Assembly (NCBI GenBank): GCA_016720395.1
Contig: JADKKR010000013.1
Coordinates: forward strand, 49,812 to 113,811
Direction of reading: 5' to 3'
Source of the DNA: Geobacteraceae bacterium
GTDB taxonomy: Bacteria; Desulfobacterota; Desulfuromonadia; Geobacterales; Pseudopelobacteraceae
DNA: 64,000 bases
Made by a program: the position numbers and the translations under genes. The notes beneath the pieces were generated by a model that worked only from the letters and a program-made list of their open reading frames with translations, was not told the DNA's origin and did not search any database. Positions 25,066 through 33,869 of this stretch are shown here, one piece after another (the stretch's first letter is position 1; each line of letters opens with the position of its first letter).

Positions 25066-25824
25066 ATGAAGTTACGGGTTTTGGGAAGCGCCGGAGCGGA
25101 ATTCCCCAACTTCAGGCCTCCGGCGTTTCTGATCGACGACCAGCTGCTGCTGGATGCCGGCACGATCGGCTCTGTGCTGACCGAAGAGGAACAGTGGGGC
25201 ATCAAGGACGTTTTCATAACCCATTCCCATCTGGATCACATCCGCGCCATACCTGCGCTGGCTGACAATATCATCATCAAGAATCTCCGCCACACGGTCA
25301 AGATCTACAGCATCGCAGAAGTTATCTCGGCCATGCGTGAACACATGTTCAATAATATTATCTGGCCGGATTTCACTGTCATTCCCGGTCCCGACCGGCC
25401 GGTCATCTCCTTTGAGACGATCGATACCGGGGTTGAGTACAGTGTATCCGGTTACCGGATCCGGGCGATTCCGGTCGATCACACGGTCCCGACCGTCGGT
25501 TATCGAGTCTGTCAGGGGTCGACAACCCTGGTCTATACCGGAGATACCGGGCCTACCGAGGAAATCTGGAAGTACGTGAGCGGCATCGACGCCCTGATCG
25601 TGGAGGTCTCTTTCCCCAACAACATGGAGCCGCTGGCGCTTCTCACCAAACACCTGACCTGCTCACTGCTCAGTGTTGAGCTGGAAAAGATCGTCAGGCT
25701 TCCGAAGAGGATCTTTATTACCCACCCCAAGCCGCAGTACTACGACATTATCCGCACAGAAATCGATTGTCTCGGCCTGAAGGAGATCGAACTCCTTCAT
25801 GACGGTGCAATCTTCGACATCTGA
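25066..25824 (+). CDS. Metallo-beta-lactamase-fold hydrolase, class II cyclic nucleotide phosphodiesterase-like
   Basis: A 252-residue metallo-beta-lactamase fold protein. The metal motif is THSHLDHI (HxHxDH), with further ligands in VDHTVPTVGY and YTGDTGPTEEIW. The overall pattern (start MKLRVLGSAGAEFPN, end IFITHPKPQYYDII) fits class II 3',5'-cyclic-nucleotide phosphodiesterases, which are monomers acting on cAMP or cGMP, but related RNase Z-like enzymes share the fold. AGAGGAGG precedes the ATG. It overlaps by one base (TGATG) with the MlaE-like gene. Confidence 0.75.
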   Translation: MKLRVLGSAGAEFPNFRPPAFLIDDQLLLDAGTIGSVLTEEEQWGIKDVFITHSHLDHIRAIPALADNIIIKNLRHTVKIYSIAEVISAMREHMFNNIIWPDFTVIPGPDRPVISFETIDTGVEYSVSGYRIRAIPVDHTVPTVGYRVCQGSTTLVYTGDTGPTEEIWKYVSGIDALIVEVSFPNNMEPLALLTKHLTCSLLSVELEKIVRLPKRIFITHPKPQYYDIIRTEIDCLGLKEIELLHDGAIFDI

Positions 25825-26627
25825 TGCGTGACCGGCCGGACATCTTTGTCAGGCTGGGGCACTGGTCCCTGCTTCGCCTGGCACTCCTGTCGGATATCTG
25901 CGTCATGCTTGGACAGGCGTTCGTAAACCTCCTGCCGCTGCTGCGCCACGGAAACGCCGCAGTCCGTCAGGTGTTGTTCAGGCAGGTATATTTCACCGGA
26001 CTGGAGGCGTCCGGCATCATTGTGACGATTGCAGCCCTTCTGGGCTCCATAGTCATTGCACAGGCGATCAGCCTGGTCGGCAGCAACAACGCTGCGCTGG
26101 CCGGCAGGATACTGGTCTGGGTGGTCCTGCGGGAGCTGGCTCCGCTGCTGACGGCGCTTATCGTCATTGCCCGCAGTGGTACTGCCGTTGCAGCAGAACT
26201 GGGCAGTATGAAGATCAACGGGGAGATCGAGTCAATCGAGATGCTCGGCATACCGGTTGACCGCTATCTGTTGCTTCCGAGAATCGCGGGGATCTCTCTT
26301 TCGGTGGTCGTCCTGACGGTGTATTTCGTGATCTGTGCCTGTGTGGCCGGGTTCGTGGTCGCTTCGATCGGATGGCATGTGCCGTACGATGAATTTGCCA
26401 ACGGAATCCTTTCGGCGCTGGGGGTAAAGGAAGCCGTGGCGCTTTTCGGAAAGAGCCTGATCTTCGGCCTGGTAATTTCAGCCACCTGCTGCTGTTTCGG
26501 CATGAATGTCGGCCGAAGCGTCACCGAGATTCCCCAGGCAGCCACCAAGGCTGTCATGAACAGTCTGATCCTCGTGTTCGTGATCGATGGAGTCATAACC
26601 TCCCTTACCTCGCTGCTCTTTTCCTGA
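25824..26627 (+). CDS. MlaE-family ABC transporter permease
   Basis: A 267-residue permease of the MlaE/YrbE family, which moves phospholipids between the membranes. Family landmarks are the amphipathic N-terminal helix, RELAPLLTALIVIARSGTAV, ELGSMKINGEIESIEMLGI and the C-terminal helix with GRSVTEIPQAATKAVM. No MlaF ATPase or MlaD substrate-binding partner is adjacent, so it presumably works with components encoded elsewhere, or is an orphan. Start ATG overlaps the previous stop. Confidence 0.87.
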   Translation: MRDRPDIFVRLGHWSLLRLALLSDICVMLGQAFVNLLPLLRHGNAAVRQVLFRQVYFTGLEASGIIVTIAALLGSIVIAQAISLVGSNNAALAGRILVWVVLRELAPLLTALIVIARSGTAVAAELGSMKINGEIESIEMLGIPVDRYLLLPRIAGISLSVVVLTVYFVICACVAGFVVASIGWHVPYDEFANGILSALGVKEAVALFGKSLIFGLVISATCCCFGMNVGRSVTEIPQAATKAVMNSLILVFVIDGVITSLTSLLFS

Positions 26628-26727
26628 GGAGTTGCGGCCCTCTTTGCCCTTGCGGAAACATCCTGATTACAGTAAAGTTTGACCCCTGCGGCCCCCAAGC
26701 CATTTACCCCACAGTGGAGGAATATCC

Positions 26728-27672
26728 ATGTACAGCCAACCGGGCAAGACGAAATTCCAGGTCGATCTGCGCCAGCATCTGCGAGACCAGAATATCAGCG
26801 GCAACCTTGTACATCTGATCTGCGAGATAGCCGAAGCCAGTAAATATGTGATCAACGCGGTCCGTACCGGTGACCTTGGCGTGGCGGGGACTTCCAACCT
26901 CTACGGTGAGGAGCAGCTGGCTCTGGATGTACTCTCCGACCGTATCATGCGCAAGCGTCTGCAGCACTCGGGGGTGGTCTGCAACATCGCCTCAGAGGAG
27001 ATGGAGGAGATATTCCAGGTAACCAGCAACCCGCAGGGGATGTTCTCGGTCGCCTACGACCCGCTGGACGGATCGTCACTGGTGGATGTCAATCTGGCGG
27101 TGGGCACGATTGTCGGCATCTATCAGGGGAAAGACCTTCTGCAGCCGGGCCGCAGGATGGTCGGCGCCCTGTATATCCTCTACGGTCCCCGGGTATCCAT
27201 GGTCTACTCGGTGGGCAAGGGGGTCTTTGAGTTCACCATGAATCAGCTGATGGAGTACACGCTGACCCGCGAGAATATCCGGATGCAGCCATCGGGCAAC
27301 ATCTACTCACCCGGCGGACTGCGCAGGAAGTACAGCGAGGGCACCGAGCGCTTTATCCGTCATCTGGAAGCCAACGGCTCCAAGCTGCGCTATTCCGGCG
27401 GATTCGTACCTGATATCAACCAGATTCTGATGAAGGGCAAAGGAATCTTTCTGTATCCGGCCCTGTCCGATGCACCCAACGGCAAGCTGCGTATGCTCTT
27501 CGAGCTTAACCCGATGGCGTTTCTGCTGGAACAGGCCGGCGGGGCGGCCACCAACGGCGAGATTCCGATTCTGGACATCGATCCGGAGGGTCTCGATCAA
27601 CGTGCCCCGGTCTACATCGGGTGCCGCGAGGATGTGGCAAAGGCCGCCGAGTTTCTAAAGGGGAACTGTTAG
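26728..27672 (+). CDS. fbp: Fructose-1,6-bisphosphatase, class I
   Basis: Gluconeogenic enzyme that hydrolyses fructose 1,6-bisphosphate, 314 residues. The metal-binding Glu pair ASEEMEE, the DPLDGSSLVDVNLAVGTI active-site motif and the C-terminal block FLLEQAGGAATNGE are all class I signatures. GTGGAGGA precedes the ATG. It is followed two bases later by a small acidic protein gene. In an acetate-using anaerobe it would be needed for sugar synthesis, including the surface glycans encoded further along. Confidence 0.96.
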   Translation: MYSQPGKTKFQVDLRQHLRDQNISGNLVHLICEIAEASKYVINAVRTGDLGVAGTSNLYGEEQLALDVLSDRIMRKRLQHSGVVCNIASEEMEEIFQVTSNPQGMFSVAYDPLDGSSLVDVNLAVGTIVGIYQGKDLLQPGRRMVGALYILYGPRVSMVYSVGKGVFEFTMNQLMEYTLTRENIRMQPSGNIYSPGGLRRKYSEGTERFIRHLEANGSKLRYSGGFVPDINQILMKGKGIFLYPALSDAPNGKLRMLFELNPMAFLLEQAGGAATNGEIPILDIDPEGLDQRAPVYIGCREDVAKAAEFLKGNC

Positions 27673-27674
27673 GT

Positions 27675-27998
27675 ATGGCTGAAATGATTGCTGAAAGCGT
27701 CGAGGGAACCGATGTAAGGCCGAAAGCTCCTGTGCAGCGGCTTTGCAACGAGATCCAGCTGTTCGATCTGTGTGACCGGGAGACATGCGGCTCCAAACAG
27801 GGGCTTTACTGCACCAGCACGGAGCTGTTGAACCGTTTTGAGGCTATTGCCGAAGAAGATGAGCGCCCTGCAGCATCGGGGTATCTCTGTGATGAGGACG
27901 ATGACGCGCTGCCAACGGACGATGATGAGTATGACGACAGCTATGATGATGTTCAATTCGGCGATGAAAGATATGAAGAAGATCACGAAGATGAATAG
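27675..27998 (+). CDS. Acidic cysteine-containing protein of unknown function
   Basis: A 107-residue protein starting two bases after fbp. The N-terminal half has four cysteines in LCNEIQLFDLCDRETCGSK and YCTSTELLNRFE, a pattern that could bind a metal; the C-terminal 40 residues are almost entirely Asp, Glu and Tyr (DDDALPTDDDEYDDSYDDV). A longer frame from 27621 would overlap fbp and is not needed. I recognise similar small proteins next to fbp in Geobacter relatives only by analogy; no function can be given. Confidence 0.65.
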   Translation: MAEMIAESVEGTDVRPKAPVQRLCNEIQLFDLCDRETCGSKQGLYCTSTELLNRFEAIAEEDERPAASGYLCDEDDDALPTDDDEYDDSYDDVQFGDERYEEDHEDE

Positions 27999-28075
27999 AG
28001 GATAGCCGGCCGCACGGCACAGAGCCGGGATATCTGCTGCACGCCGTCAAAATTCCTCTCCGGAAGTGGCACCGA

Positions 28076-30487
28076 ATGCTCCAGCAACGGCCATTGCTGT
28101 TACCTTTTCTGGCGCTGGCAGCCGGTCTGGCCATAAGCGACCAGACCGGCTGGCTCCTGCCCGGGCCGGTTCCGGCTGTTGCCCTGCTGTGCCTGCTCCT
28201 GTCTGCTCTGCTCCTCCGACGTACCCTGTTTACGGTCTGTGTCCCGCTGTTCTTCTTCGTCTTTGGTCTGTGCGCCCTGTCCCCCTGGAAAAACACCGCT
28301 GTTCCGTCAGATTCGATCCGTTCCCTGCCTTCGTCAATTCCGGTCATTCTCGAGGGAGTGGTGCGTTCCCGACCGGTCGTTTCTCCTTCTGGAACCGCCC
28401 TGGTGGTTCGTACGGAGCATCTGATACGTGCAGGCCGCAGTGAGGTGGCCAGCGGCGATCTGCTGCTGTTCGTGAGCGCAGGAGACGTCAGTCTGCTCCG
28501 CGGCGACAGGATCCGTTTTTCTACGCAGGTCGCCGTACCCCGCCGCCTCGGCCTGCCGGGTGAGTTCGACTATCCCCGCTACCTCGCCTTTCAGGGGATA
28601 GCCGCCACCGGTCGTGTCGCCCTACCGGATCAGATCGTTCTGATCCGGGGAACTGCAGAAGATTCACTCCAGCGGCGTGTCGATCTGGCTGCCCGCCGGC
28701 TGGGTGACTTCATCCGCGCATCGGTGCCGGAAGTGGAAGAATCTTCGGTGCTGACAGCTCTGCTGATCGGCGACCAGAAACGCATACCGGTCGAACTTTC
28801 CACCGCCTATACCCGGGCCGGTGTCAATCACATCCTCTCTATCTCCGGCTTTCACGTCGGGATCATAAGTTATTTTATCGTCATGTCCATCCTGCTGCTG
28901 GCCACCCGCATCGAATATTGTGCACTGCGCTTCAACCTGCGCCGGACGGTCCTGCTGCTCTCGCTGCCAGCCATGCTGCTGTACCTGCTGCTGACCGGTT
29001 CAGCCCCGGCCACTGCCCGCTCGGTCATCATGCTGACAATTCTGGTCCTGGCGATGTATGCCGAGCGGGAAACCGATCCGCTCAACGCTCTCCTGGCCGC
29101 TGCCTTTCTTCTGGTGGCCGTCAATCCACCTACACTTTTTGACATATCATTTCAACTGTCCTTCCTCGCACTGTGGGGGCTTGTCGTCTTCGTACCGCCT
29201 GTGATGGAGAGGTACGTGACGACCGACCGCAGCTGGCTGCGAGCGATACTTCAGTTTGTCGCCGCCTCATGTGCCGCATCGTTAGCAACCGCAGTGCCGG
29301 TACTGTATGCATTCAATCAGGCTTCACTGAACGGGATAGTCTCAAATTTCCTGATTGTTCCGCTTCTCGGTTATGGTGCTGTTCTGGCAGGATTCAGTGC
29401 ACTGCCGTTCGTTTACCTGTTCCCGCCGCTCGCTCACCTGCTGCTGGGCTGTGCCGCAAAGCTGGTGCTGGTGTCCAACCGGCTGGTCGAGCTGTTTGCA
29501 GCCCTTCCGGTGGTCCACTTTCACGGGATAACCGGTCTCGATATGGCTCTCTTTCTGTCTTTCATGTGTGTCGTGTCCTTTCTTCACCACCGCAGGACGA
29601 AGCTCACCCTGTGTGTCCTGCTGCCGGTGGTTGCCGTCGCAGTCCATTGGGGGGCGCCCTCCGGCGCCGACGGTCGCCTGCAGATCACCATGCTCAGTGT
29701 GGGGCAGGCCGAGTCACTGCTGATCAGGCTTCCTGACGGCGCAATCGCTCTCGTGGATGGAGGCGGCTACCTGCACGATACCGGACGCGACTTCGGTGAG
29801 AGGACCCTGGGGCCGGCCCTGTTCAAACTCGGCGTCCGGCGCATCGATCACCTGATCCTGACCCACAGTCATCCTGATCATATCGGAGGCCTGCCGTATG
29901 TTGTCCGCATCTTCCCGGTGGGCAGGTTCTGGGAGGCGCTGCCGGGAGGTGCCGGAGAACAGTACGATCAGTTGCGTGCCGCACTGGATGAGAAGCGGGT
30001 TCCCGTCCGGCAGCTTGCAGCCGGTGATGTGATCTCCCTGTCAGCTGGCGTCGATCTCACGGTCCTATCGCCCCTGCCTGCCCGGAAGCGATCCTTGGAG
30101 CGGCTCGATGATACAGGAATGAACGACGATTCGCTGGTATTCAGGCTGGATTACAGGTCGTTCAGCATGCTGTTCACTGCCGATGCAGGATTACCGGCAG
30201 AGGGTCGCCTGGTTGCCGGGGATGCCCGGCTTGCAGCGACGGTCCTGAAAGTCGGACACCACGGCAGCCGCCATTCCACCTCCGAAGGTTTCCTGCGTCG
30301 TGTCGCCCCCGACCTGGCCCTGATCTCGGCCGGCCGTGGCAATCGTTTCGGGCTGCCGTCGTCCGAGACCCTGAAACTGCTCCGCCGGCAGGGCGTTCGT
30401 GTGCTCCGGACCGACCGGGACGGCACCATCCGGCTGGTCAGCGACGGCATGACCTGGAGTGTGTCCAGCCCATACCCGCCTGATTGA
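28076..30487 (+). CDS. comEC: ComEC/Rec2 DNA-uptake channel protein
   Basis: An 803-residue inner-membrane protein that takes single-stranded DNA into the cytoplasm in natural transformation. The N-terminal DUF4131 region (about 30-200) is followed by the competence domain with many spans (ILSISGFHVGIISYF, SAPATARSVIMLTILVLAMY) and a C-terminal metallo-beta-lactamase-like nuclease domain with LTHSHPDHIGGLPYVV and VGHHGSRHST. All three parts are present and intact, so the gene looks functional. Start ATG 28076. Confidence 0.93.
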   Translation: MLQQRPLLLPFLALAAGLAISDQTGWLLPGPVPAVALLCLLLSALLLRRTLFTVCVPLFFFVFGLCALSPWKNTAVPSDSIRSLPSSIPVILEGVVRSRPVVSPSGTALVVRTEHLIRAGRSEVASGDLLLFVSAGDVSLLRGDRIRFSTQVAVPRRLGLPGEFDYPRYLAFQGIAATGRVALPDQIVLIRGTAEDSLQRRVDLAARRLGDFIRASVPEVEESSVLTALLIGDQKRIPVELSTAYTRAGVNHILSISGFHVGIISYFIVMSILLLATRIEYCALRFNLRRTVLLLSLPAMLLYLLLTGSAPATARSVIMLTILVLAMYAERETDPLNALLAAAFLLVAVNPPTLFDISFQLSFLALWGLVVFVPPVMERYVTTDRSWLRAILQFVAASCAASLATAVPVLYAFNQASLNGIVSNFLIVPLLGYGAVLAGFSALPFVYLFPPLAHLLLGCAAKLVLVSNRLVELFAALPVVHFHGITGLDMALFLSFMCVVSFLHHRRTKLTLCVLLPVVAVAVHWGAPSGADGRLQITMLSVGQAESLLIRLPDGAIALVDGGGYLHDTGRDFGERTLGPALFKLGVRRIDHLILTHSHPDHIGGLPYVVRIFPVGRFWEALPGGAGEQYDQLRAALDEKRVPVRQLAAGDVISLSAGVDLTVLSPLPARKRSLERLDDTGMNDDSLVFRLDYRSFSMLFTADAGLPAEGRLVAGDARLAATVLKVGHHGSRHSTSEGFLRRVAPDLALISAGRGNRFGLPSSETLKLLRRQGVRVLRTDRDGTIRLVSDGMTWSVSSPYPPD

Positions 30488-30508
30488 AAAACGGGCTAAA
30501 GACAGAGT

Positions 30509-30537
30509 TTGACACGGCCGGTGCAAATGCGGTAAAA
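30509..30537 (+). promoter_or_regulatory. Weak candidate promoter before the GGDEF regulator
   Basis: A perfect TTGACA at 30509-30514 is followed, after 17 bases, by GTAAAA at 30532-30537. The -10 is poor. It is the only sigma-70-like site in the 86 bases between comEC and the response regulator. Confidence 0.25.
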
Positions 30538-30579
30538 AGGTATGTTCAATCTAATTTCACGATATGAACCGGCATGCCA

Positions 30580-31956
30580 ATGGATAAGATTCTCATAGTC
30601 GAGGACGATCTCTTTTTCAGGGAGATGTACTCCAGCCTGCTTCAGGCCGAGGGGTACCAGACCGATACCGCCTCCTGCGGTATGGAGGCTCTCGACCTGT
30701 TGTCCAAGAACAGATACGGACTGGTGATCACCGATCTGGTCATGCCTGATATCAGCGGCATGGAGATCCTTTCCCGAGTCAGGGAAACCGACCCAGGGAT
30801 CGATGTCATCATGGTCACCGGACATGCCAACCTCGAATCCGCAATCTTTGCCCTCAAGCATGGCGCCCGCGATTACCTGATCAAGCCGGTCAATCAAGAC
30901 GAATTCCGCCACTCCATCTCACAGTGTATGCAGCAGCGCCGTCTGCTGGATGAAAACGAAGAACTCAAGAATATGCTCAACCTGTTCCAGGCCAGCCAGG
31001 CCATCGCCGGATGCCTGGAGCTGGAGCGCGTGTACCACCTGATGGTAGAAGCGGTTGCGCGCGAGATCGGCGTTTCCAGGGCCATGGGTCTGTTTCAGGG
31101 TGACAATAAGCTGGAACTGATGGAAAGCAAGGGTATTTCGGCAGGCGTGGCGCAGCAGTATGTAGAGAGCATGCTGTCACACATTACCAGGTACCAGCCC
31201 CAGAACCGTCTGCTGATCAGGGTCAGGCTGAGTGATATGTCGCCCGGTCCGAATGTTGTCCCGGACATTACCGAGGCCTATCTGATCTTCGTGCGCGACA
31301 AGGGAGCGCTGGTGGGGGTGATCGTTACCTTCAATGAGCCGGACCTGAGCCTGCCCGAGTTCCATCCCCGTGAAAAGAATATCCGCTTTTTGCTGGAACA
31401 GTCTGCTCGCGCCTTTCAGAATGCCGAGAACTACTCCATGGCAAAGGATATGCTGTTCATTGACGATCTGAGCGGTCTCTTCAATCACCGTTATCTGGAG
31501 GTGGCGCTTGACAGGGAGTTGAAGCGTGTGGAGCGCTATGCATCGCATCTGGCGATCCTGTTTCTGGACCTTGATTTCTTTAAGCGCGTCAATGATACCC
31601 ACGGCCATCTTGTCGGCAGCCGCGTGCTGCGGGAGATGGCCGACCTTTTGAAAAAGTCGACCCGCGAGGTGGACGTCGTCATCCGTTATGGCGGCGACGA
31701 ATACACCATTATCCTTGTGGAGACGGGTGCCGAAACGGCGGGGATCGTAGCGGAACGTATCCGTTCTCAGGTTGAGGCACATCCGTTTCTGGCTTCGGAA
31801 GGGTATGCCATCCGCATGACCTGCAGCATCGGCTACGCCTGCTGCCCGGATGATTCCATGTCCAAGATGGAACTGCTGGACATGGCGGACCAGGCCATGT
31901 ACGGCGGCAAGGCCGGAGGAAAGAACTGCGTCGAGCGTTTTGTAAAACCCAGCTGA
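30580..31956 (+). CDS. gacA: Response regulator with Hypr-type GGDEF domain (predicted cyclic AMP-GMP synthase)
   Basis: Receiver domain at residues 1-120 (phospho-acceptor Asp52 in LVITDLVMPD, conserved Thr and Lys), a GAF-like middle region (about 140-285) and a GGDEF domain (about 290-455). The active loop is GGDEY (371-375) with the inhibitory I-site RxxD at 362-365. In GHLVGSRVL the residue that is Asp in diguanylate cyclases is Ser347. That D-to-S change defines Hypr GGDEF enzymes, which make 3',3'-cGAMP as well as c-di-GMP and c-di-AMP; the Geobacter prototype is GacA (GSU1658), a response regulator of the same layout. ATG 30574 is an alternative start. The gene precedes hisS, as I recall for GSU1658. 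Confidence 0.85.
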   Translation: MDKILIVEDDLFFREMYSSLLQAEGYQTDTASCGMEALDLLSKNRYGLVITDLVMPDISGMEILSRVRETDPGIDVIMVTGHANLESAIFALKHGARDYLIKPVNQDEFRHSISQCMQQRRLLDENEELKNMLNLFQASQAIAGCLELERVYHLMVEAVAREIGVSRAMGLFQGDNKLELMESKGISAGVAQQYVESMLSHITRYQPQNRLLIRVRLSDMSPGPNVVPDITEAYLIFVRDKGALVGVIVTFNEPDLSLPEFHPREKNIRFLLEQSARAFQNAENYSMAKDMLFIDDLSGLFNHRYLEVALDRELKRVERYASHLAILFLDLDFFKRVNDTHGHLVGSRVLREMADLLKKSTREVDVVIRYGGDEYTIILVETGAETAGIVAERIRSQVEAHPFLASEGYAIRMTCSIGYACCPDDSMSKMELLDMADQAMYGGKAGGKNCVERFVKPS

Positions 31957-31974
31957 TTATCTGCTGACAGCATG

Positions 31975-32023
31975 AACGTCCGTTCTCCCGTGCCAGACAC
32001 CGGGAAGCGGACGTTTGATTTTA
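31975..32023 (+). terminator. Terminator hairpin after the GGDEF regulator
   Basis: AACGTCCG (31975-31982) pairs with CGGACGTT (32008-32015), and the inner arms CTCCCG and CGGGAAG extend the stem; T-rich sequence follows. It separates the regulator from hisS. Confidence 0.65.
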
Positions 32024-32051
32024 ATTTCTGTATCACCGCGACGGGGAGCTT

Positions 32052-33296
32052 ATGGCAATCACTGCAATCAAGGGTTTTAACGATATCCTGCCGGTCGAAT
32101 CCGGCAGGTGGCAGCATATCGAACAGGCTGCACGGCGGGTCTTCGAGCTGAACGGATTTTCAGAGATCCGGGTGCCGATCATGGAAAAGACGGAACTGTT
32201 CTGCCGCTCCATCGGTGACGCAACCGATATTGTCGAGAAGGAGATGTATTCCTTCATCGACAAGGGGGGCAATGCCGTCACCCTGAGGCCGGAAGGCACC
32301 GCCGGGGTCATGCGGGCTTTTATCGAACACAAGCTCTATGCCCAGGATCCGGTCGCAAAGATCTACTACCTGGGCCCCATGTTCCGCTACGAGCGTCCCC
32401 AGAAGGGTCGCTACCGCCAGTTTCATCAGATCGGCGCCGAGATCACCGGGGTGCATGATCCCCTGGCCGATGCCCAGGTGCTGAACATGCTGGTGCAGTT
32501 CTTCCGTGAAATAGGTCTGGACGAGCCGCAGCTGCAGGTAAATTCCCTGGGGTGCCCTGAATGCCGCCCTGCTTATCGCAGCGATCTGATCGGTTTCCTT
32601 GAGCAGCGCGTGGACGCGCTCTGCGAGGACTGCCGGCGCCGATTGTCAACCAACCCGCTACGGGCGCTGGATTGCAAGGTCCCGGGCTGTATCGCGGCCA
32701 CTGCCGGCGCACCGTCCATGCTGGACAATCTCTGCGGCGCCTGTGATGGTCACTTCACCAGCGTCAAGCGCTATCTCGATCTGACCGGAACCCCTTACAG
32801 CATCAACCCGCGCATGGTGCGCGGTCTGGATTATTACACCCGCACCACTTTCGAGATGGTCACCAGCCTGCTCGGCTCACAGTCCGCCGTTGCTGCCGGA
32901 GGCCGTTACGACGGTCTGATCTCCCAGCTTGGCGGCCCCTCGATCCCTGGTATCGGCTTTGCCATGGGGGTAGAGAGGGTGGCACTGCTGTTGGGCGAAA
33001 AGGATTTCTGCCGCCAGCCGGACCTGTTTATGGCGACACTGGGCGCAGGTGAGCGGGAGTTCGCCTTCCGCTTGATGAACGAATTGCTGCAGAAAGGCCT
33101 CCGGGTGGAGATGGACTATGAAGGCAAGAGCCTGAAGAGCCAGCTGCGCAGGGCCGACAAACTGGGAGCCCGCTACAGTGTGGTCATCGGAGAGAGCGAG
33201 GTCGCCTCGGGCAGGGCGATACTCAAGCGCATGGCGGACGGCGTGCAGATGGAGACGGCGCTGGCTGCGGATGGACTGTGTACCCTGCTCTGTTGA
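32052..33296 (+). CDS. hisS: Histidyl-tRNA synthetase
   Basis: Class II synthetase for tRNA-His, 414 residues. Motif 1 region KGFNDILP, motif 2 FRYERPQKGRYRQFHQIGAE, the histidine-binding block RGLDYYTRTTFEM and GGRYDGLI, and motif 3 GIGFAMGVERVALLL are all present, with the C-terminal anticodon domain from about residue 325. GGGGAG precedes the ATG. It lies about 100 bases before the first pilin gene, with no clear terminator between. Confidence 0.96.
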   Translation: MAITAIKGFNDILPVESGRWQHIEQAARRVFELNGFSEIRVPIMEKTELFCRSIGDATDIVEKEMYSFIDKGGNAVTLRPEGTAGVMRAFIEHKLYAQDPVAKIYYLGPMFRYERPQKGRYRQFHQIGAEITGVHDPLADAQVLNMLVQFFREIGLDEPQLQVNSLGCPECRPAYRSDLIGFLEQRVDALCEDCRRRLSTNPLRALDCKVPGCIAATAGAPSMLDNLCGACDGHFTSVKRYLDLTGTPYSINPRMVRGLDYYTRTTFEMVTSLLGSQSAVAAGGRYDGLISQLGGPSIPGIGFAMGVERVALLLGEKDFCRQPDLFMATLGAGEREFAFRLMNELLQKGLRVEMDYEGKSLKSQLRRADKLGARYSVVIGESEVASGRAILKRMADGVQMETALAADGLCTLLC

Positions 33297-33357
33297 TGGA
33301 TTCGATTGTTGAAAGTAATAACTGGTGACGGGGTATCATTTGGTCCCTGAATACTTA

Positions 33358-33373
33358 TGGCACTCTAATTGCT
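33358..33373 (+). promoter_or_regulatory. Sigma-54 promoter of the first pilA gene
   Basis: TGGCAC-TCTAA-TTGCT is a perfect -24/-12 promoter for RpoN. Transcription should begin near 33384, leaving a leader of about 16 bases that contains AGAGGA before ATG 33400. This places the ATG at 33382 at or before the transcript start and rules it out. Confidence 0.85.
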
Positions 33374-33399
33374 AAGGCCATATGTCAGAGGACATTGCC

Positions 33400-33609
33400 A
33401 TGAGAAAACTGAAAACATCAGCAGCAGGTTTTACCTTGATAGAGCTTCTTATCGTCGTGGCAATCATCGGTATCCTGGCGGCCATCGCCATCCCGCAGTT
33501 CTCTGCGTACCGGGCAAAAGCCTACAACAGTGCGGCAACCAGTGATCTGAAAAATGCCAAAACCAGTCTGGAAGCTTATTTTATGGATAATCAAGTGTAT
33601 CCGTATTGA
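33400..33609 (+). CDS. pilA: Type IV pilin, short Geobacter type (copy 1)
   Basis: A 69-residue prepilin: leader MRKLKTSAAG cut before Phe1, giving a 59-residue mature pilin with Glu5 and the canonical hydrophobic helix FTLIELLIVVAIIGILAAIA. This is the short, single-helix PilA-N class known in Geobacter, without a C-terminal globular domain. Aromatics are at 1, 24, 27, 32, 50, 51, 57 and 59. It differs from copy 2 at three mature residues (46, 49, 52). It has its own sigma-54 promoter but no PilA-C-like gene directly after it. Confidence 0.93.
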   Translation: MRKLKTSAAGFTLIELLIVVAIIGILAAIAIPQFSAYRAKAYNSAATSDLKNAKTSLEAYFMDNQVYPY

Positions 33610-33764
33610 ATGAGGCCAGTTTTTAGTGGGGATCGTATCCTTTTATCCCGGACAGACAAAAAATGGCAGTATCGTGTGACAATCTTTTGTCGTAAATCCA
33701 GCCTGATTTCCCAAAGGTATAAAATTATCAGTAAAAAATAGGTGGTTACACAGATAATACTTGT

Positions 33765-33780
33765 TGGCACAAGGTTTGCT
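33765..33780 (+). promoter_or_regulatory. Sigma-54 promoter of the second pilA gene
   Basis: TGGCAC-AAGGT-TTGCT is again a perfect -24/-12 promoter. It lies about 90 bases before ATG 33870, so the transcript should carry a leader of roughly 78 bases. The 260-base gap between the two pilA genes otherwise shows only AT-rich sequence and no gene. PilR-type activator sites cannot be recognised by eye. Confidence 0.85.
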
Positions 33781-33869
33781 CATAATTAAATCCAATCGTG
33801 CAGTAATAGGAAGCATATAAATCACAACCGCCATTTTGTGGCGTACAACCAATGAAAGGAGAAGGATCT

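Noticed and set aside
28076..30487. Possibility that comEC is a pseudogene
   Set aside because: All three domains are present in one open frame of normal length with intact nuclease-like metal motifs.
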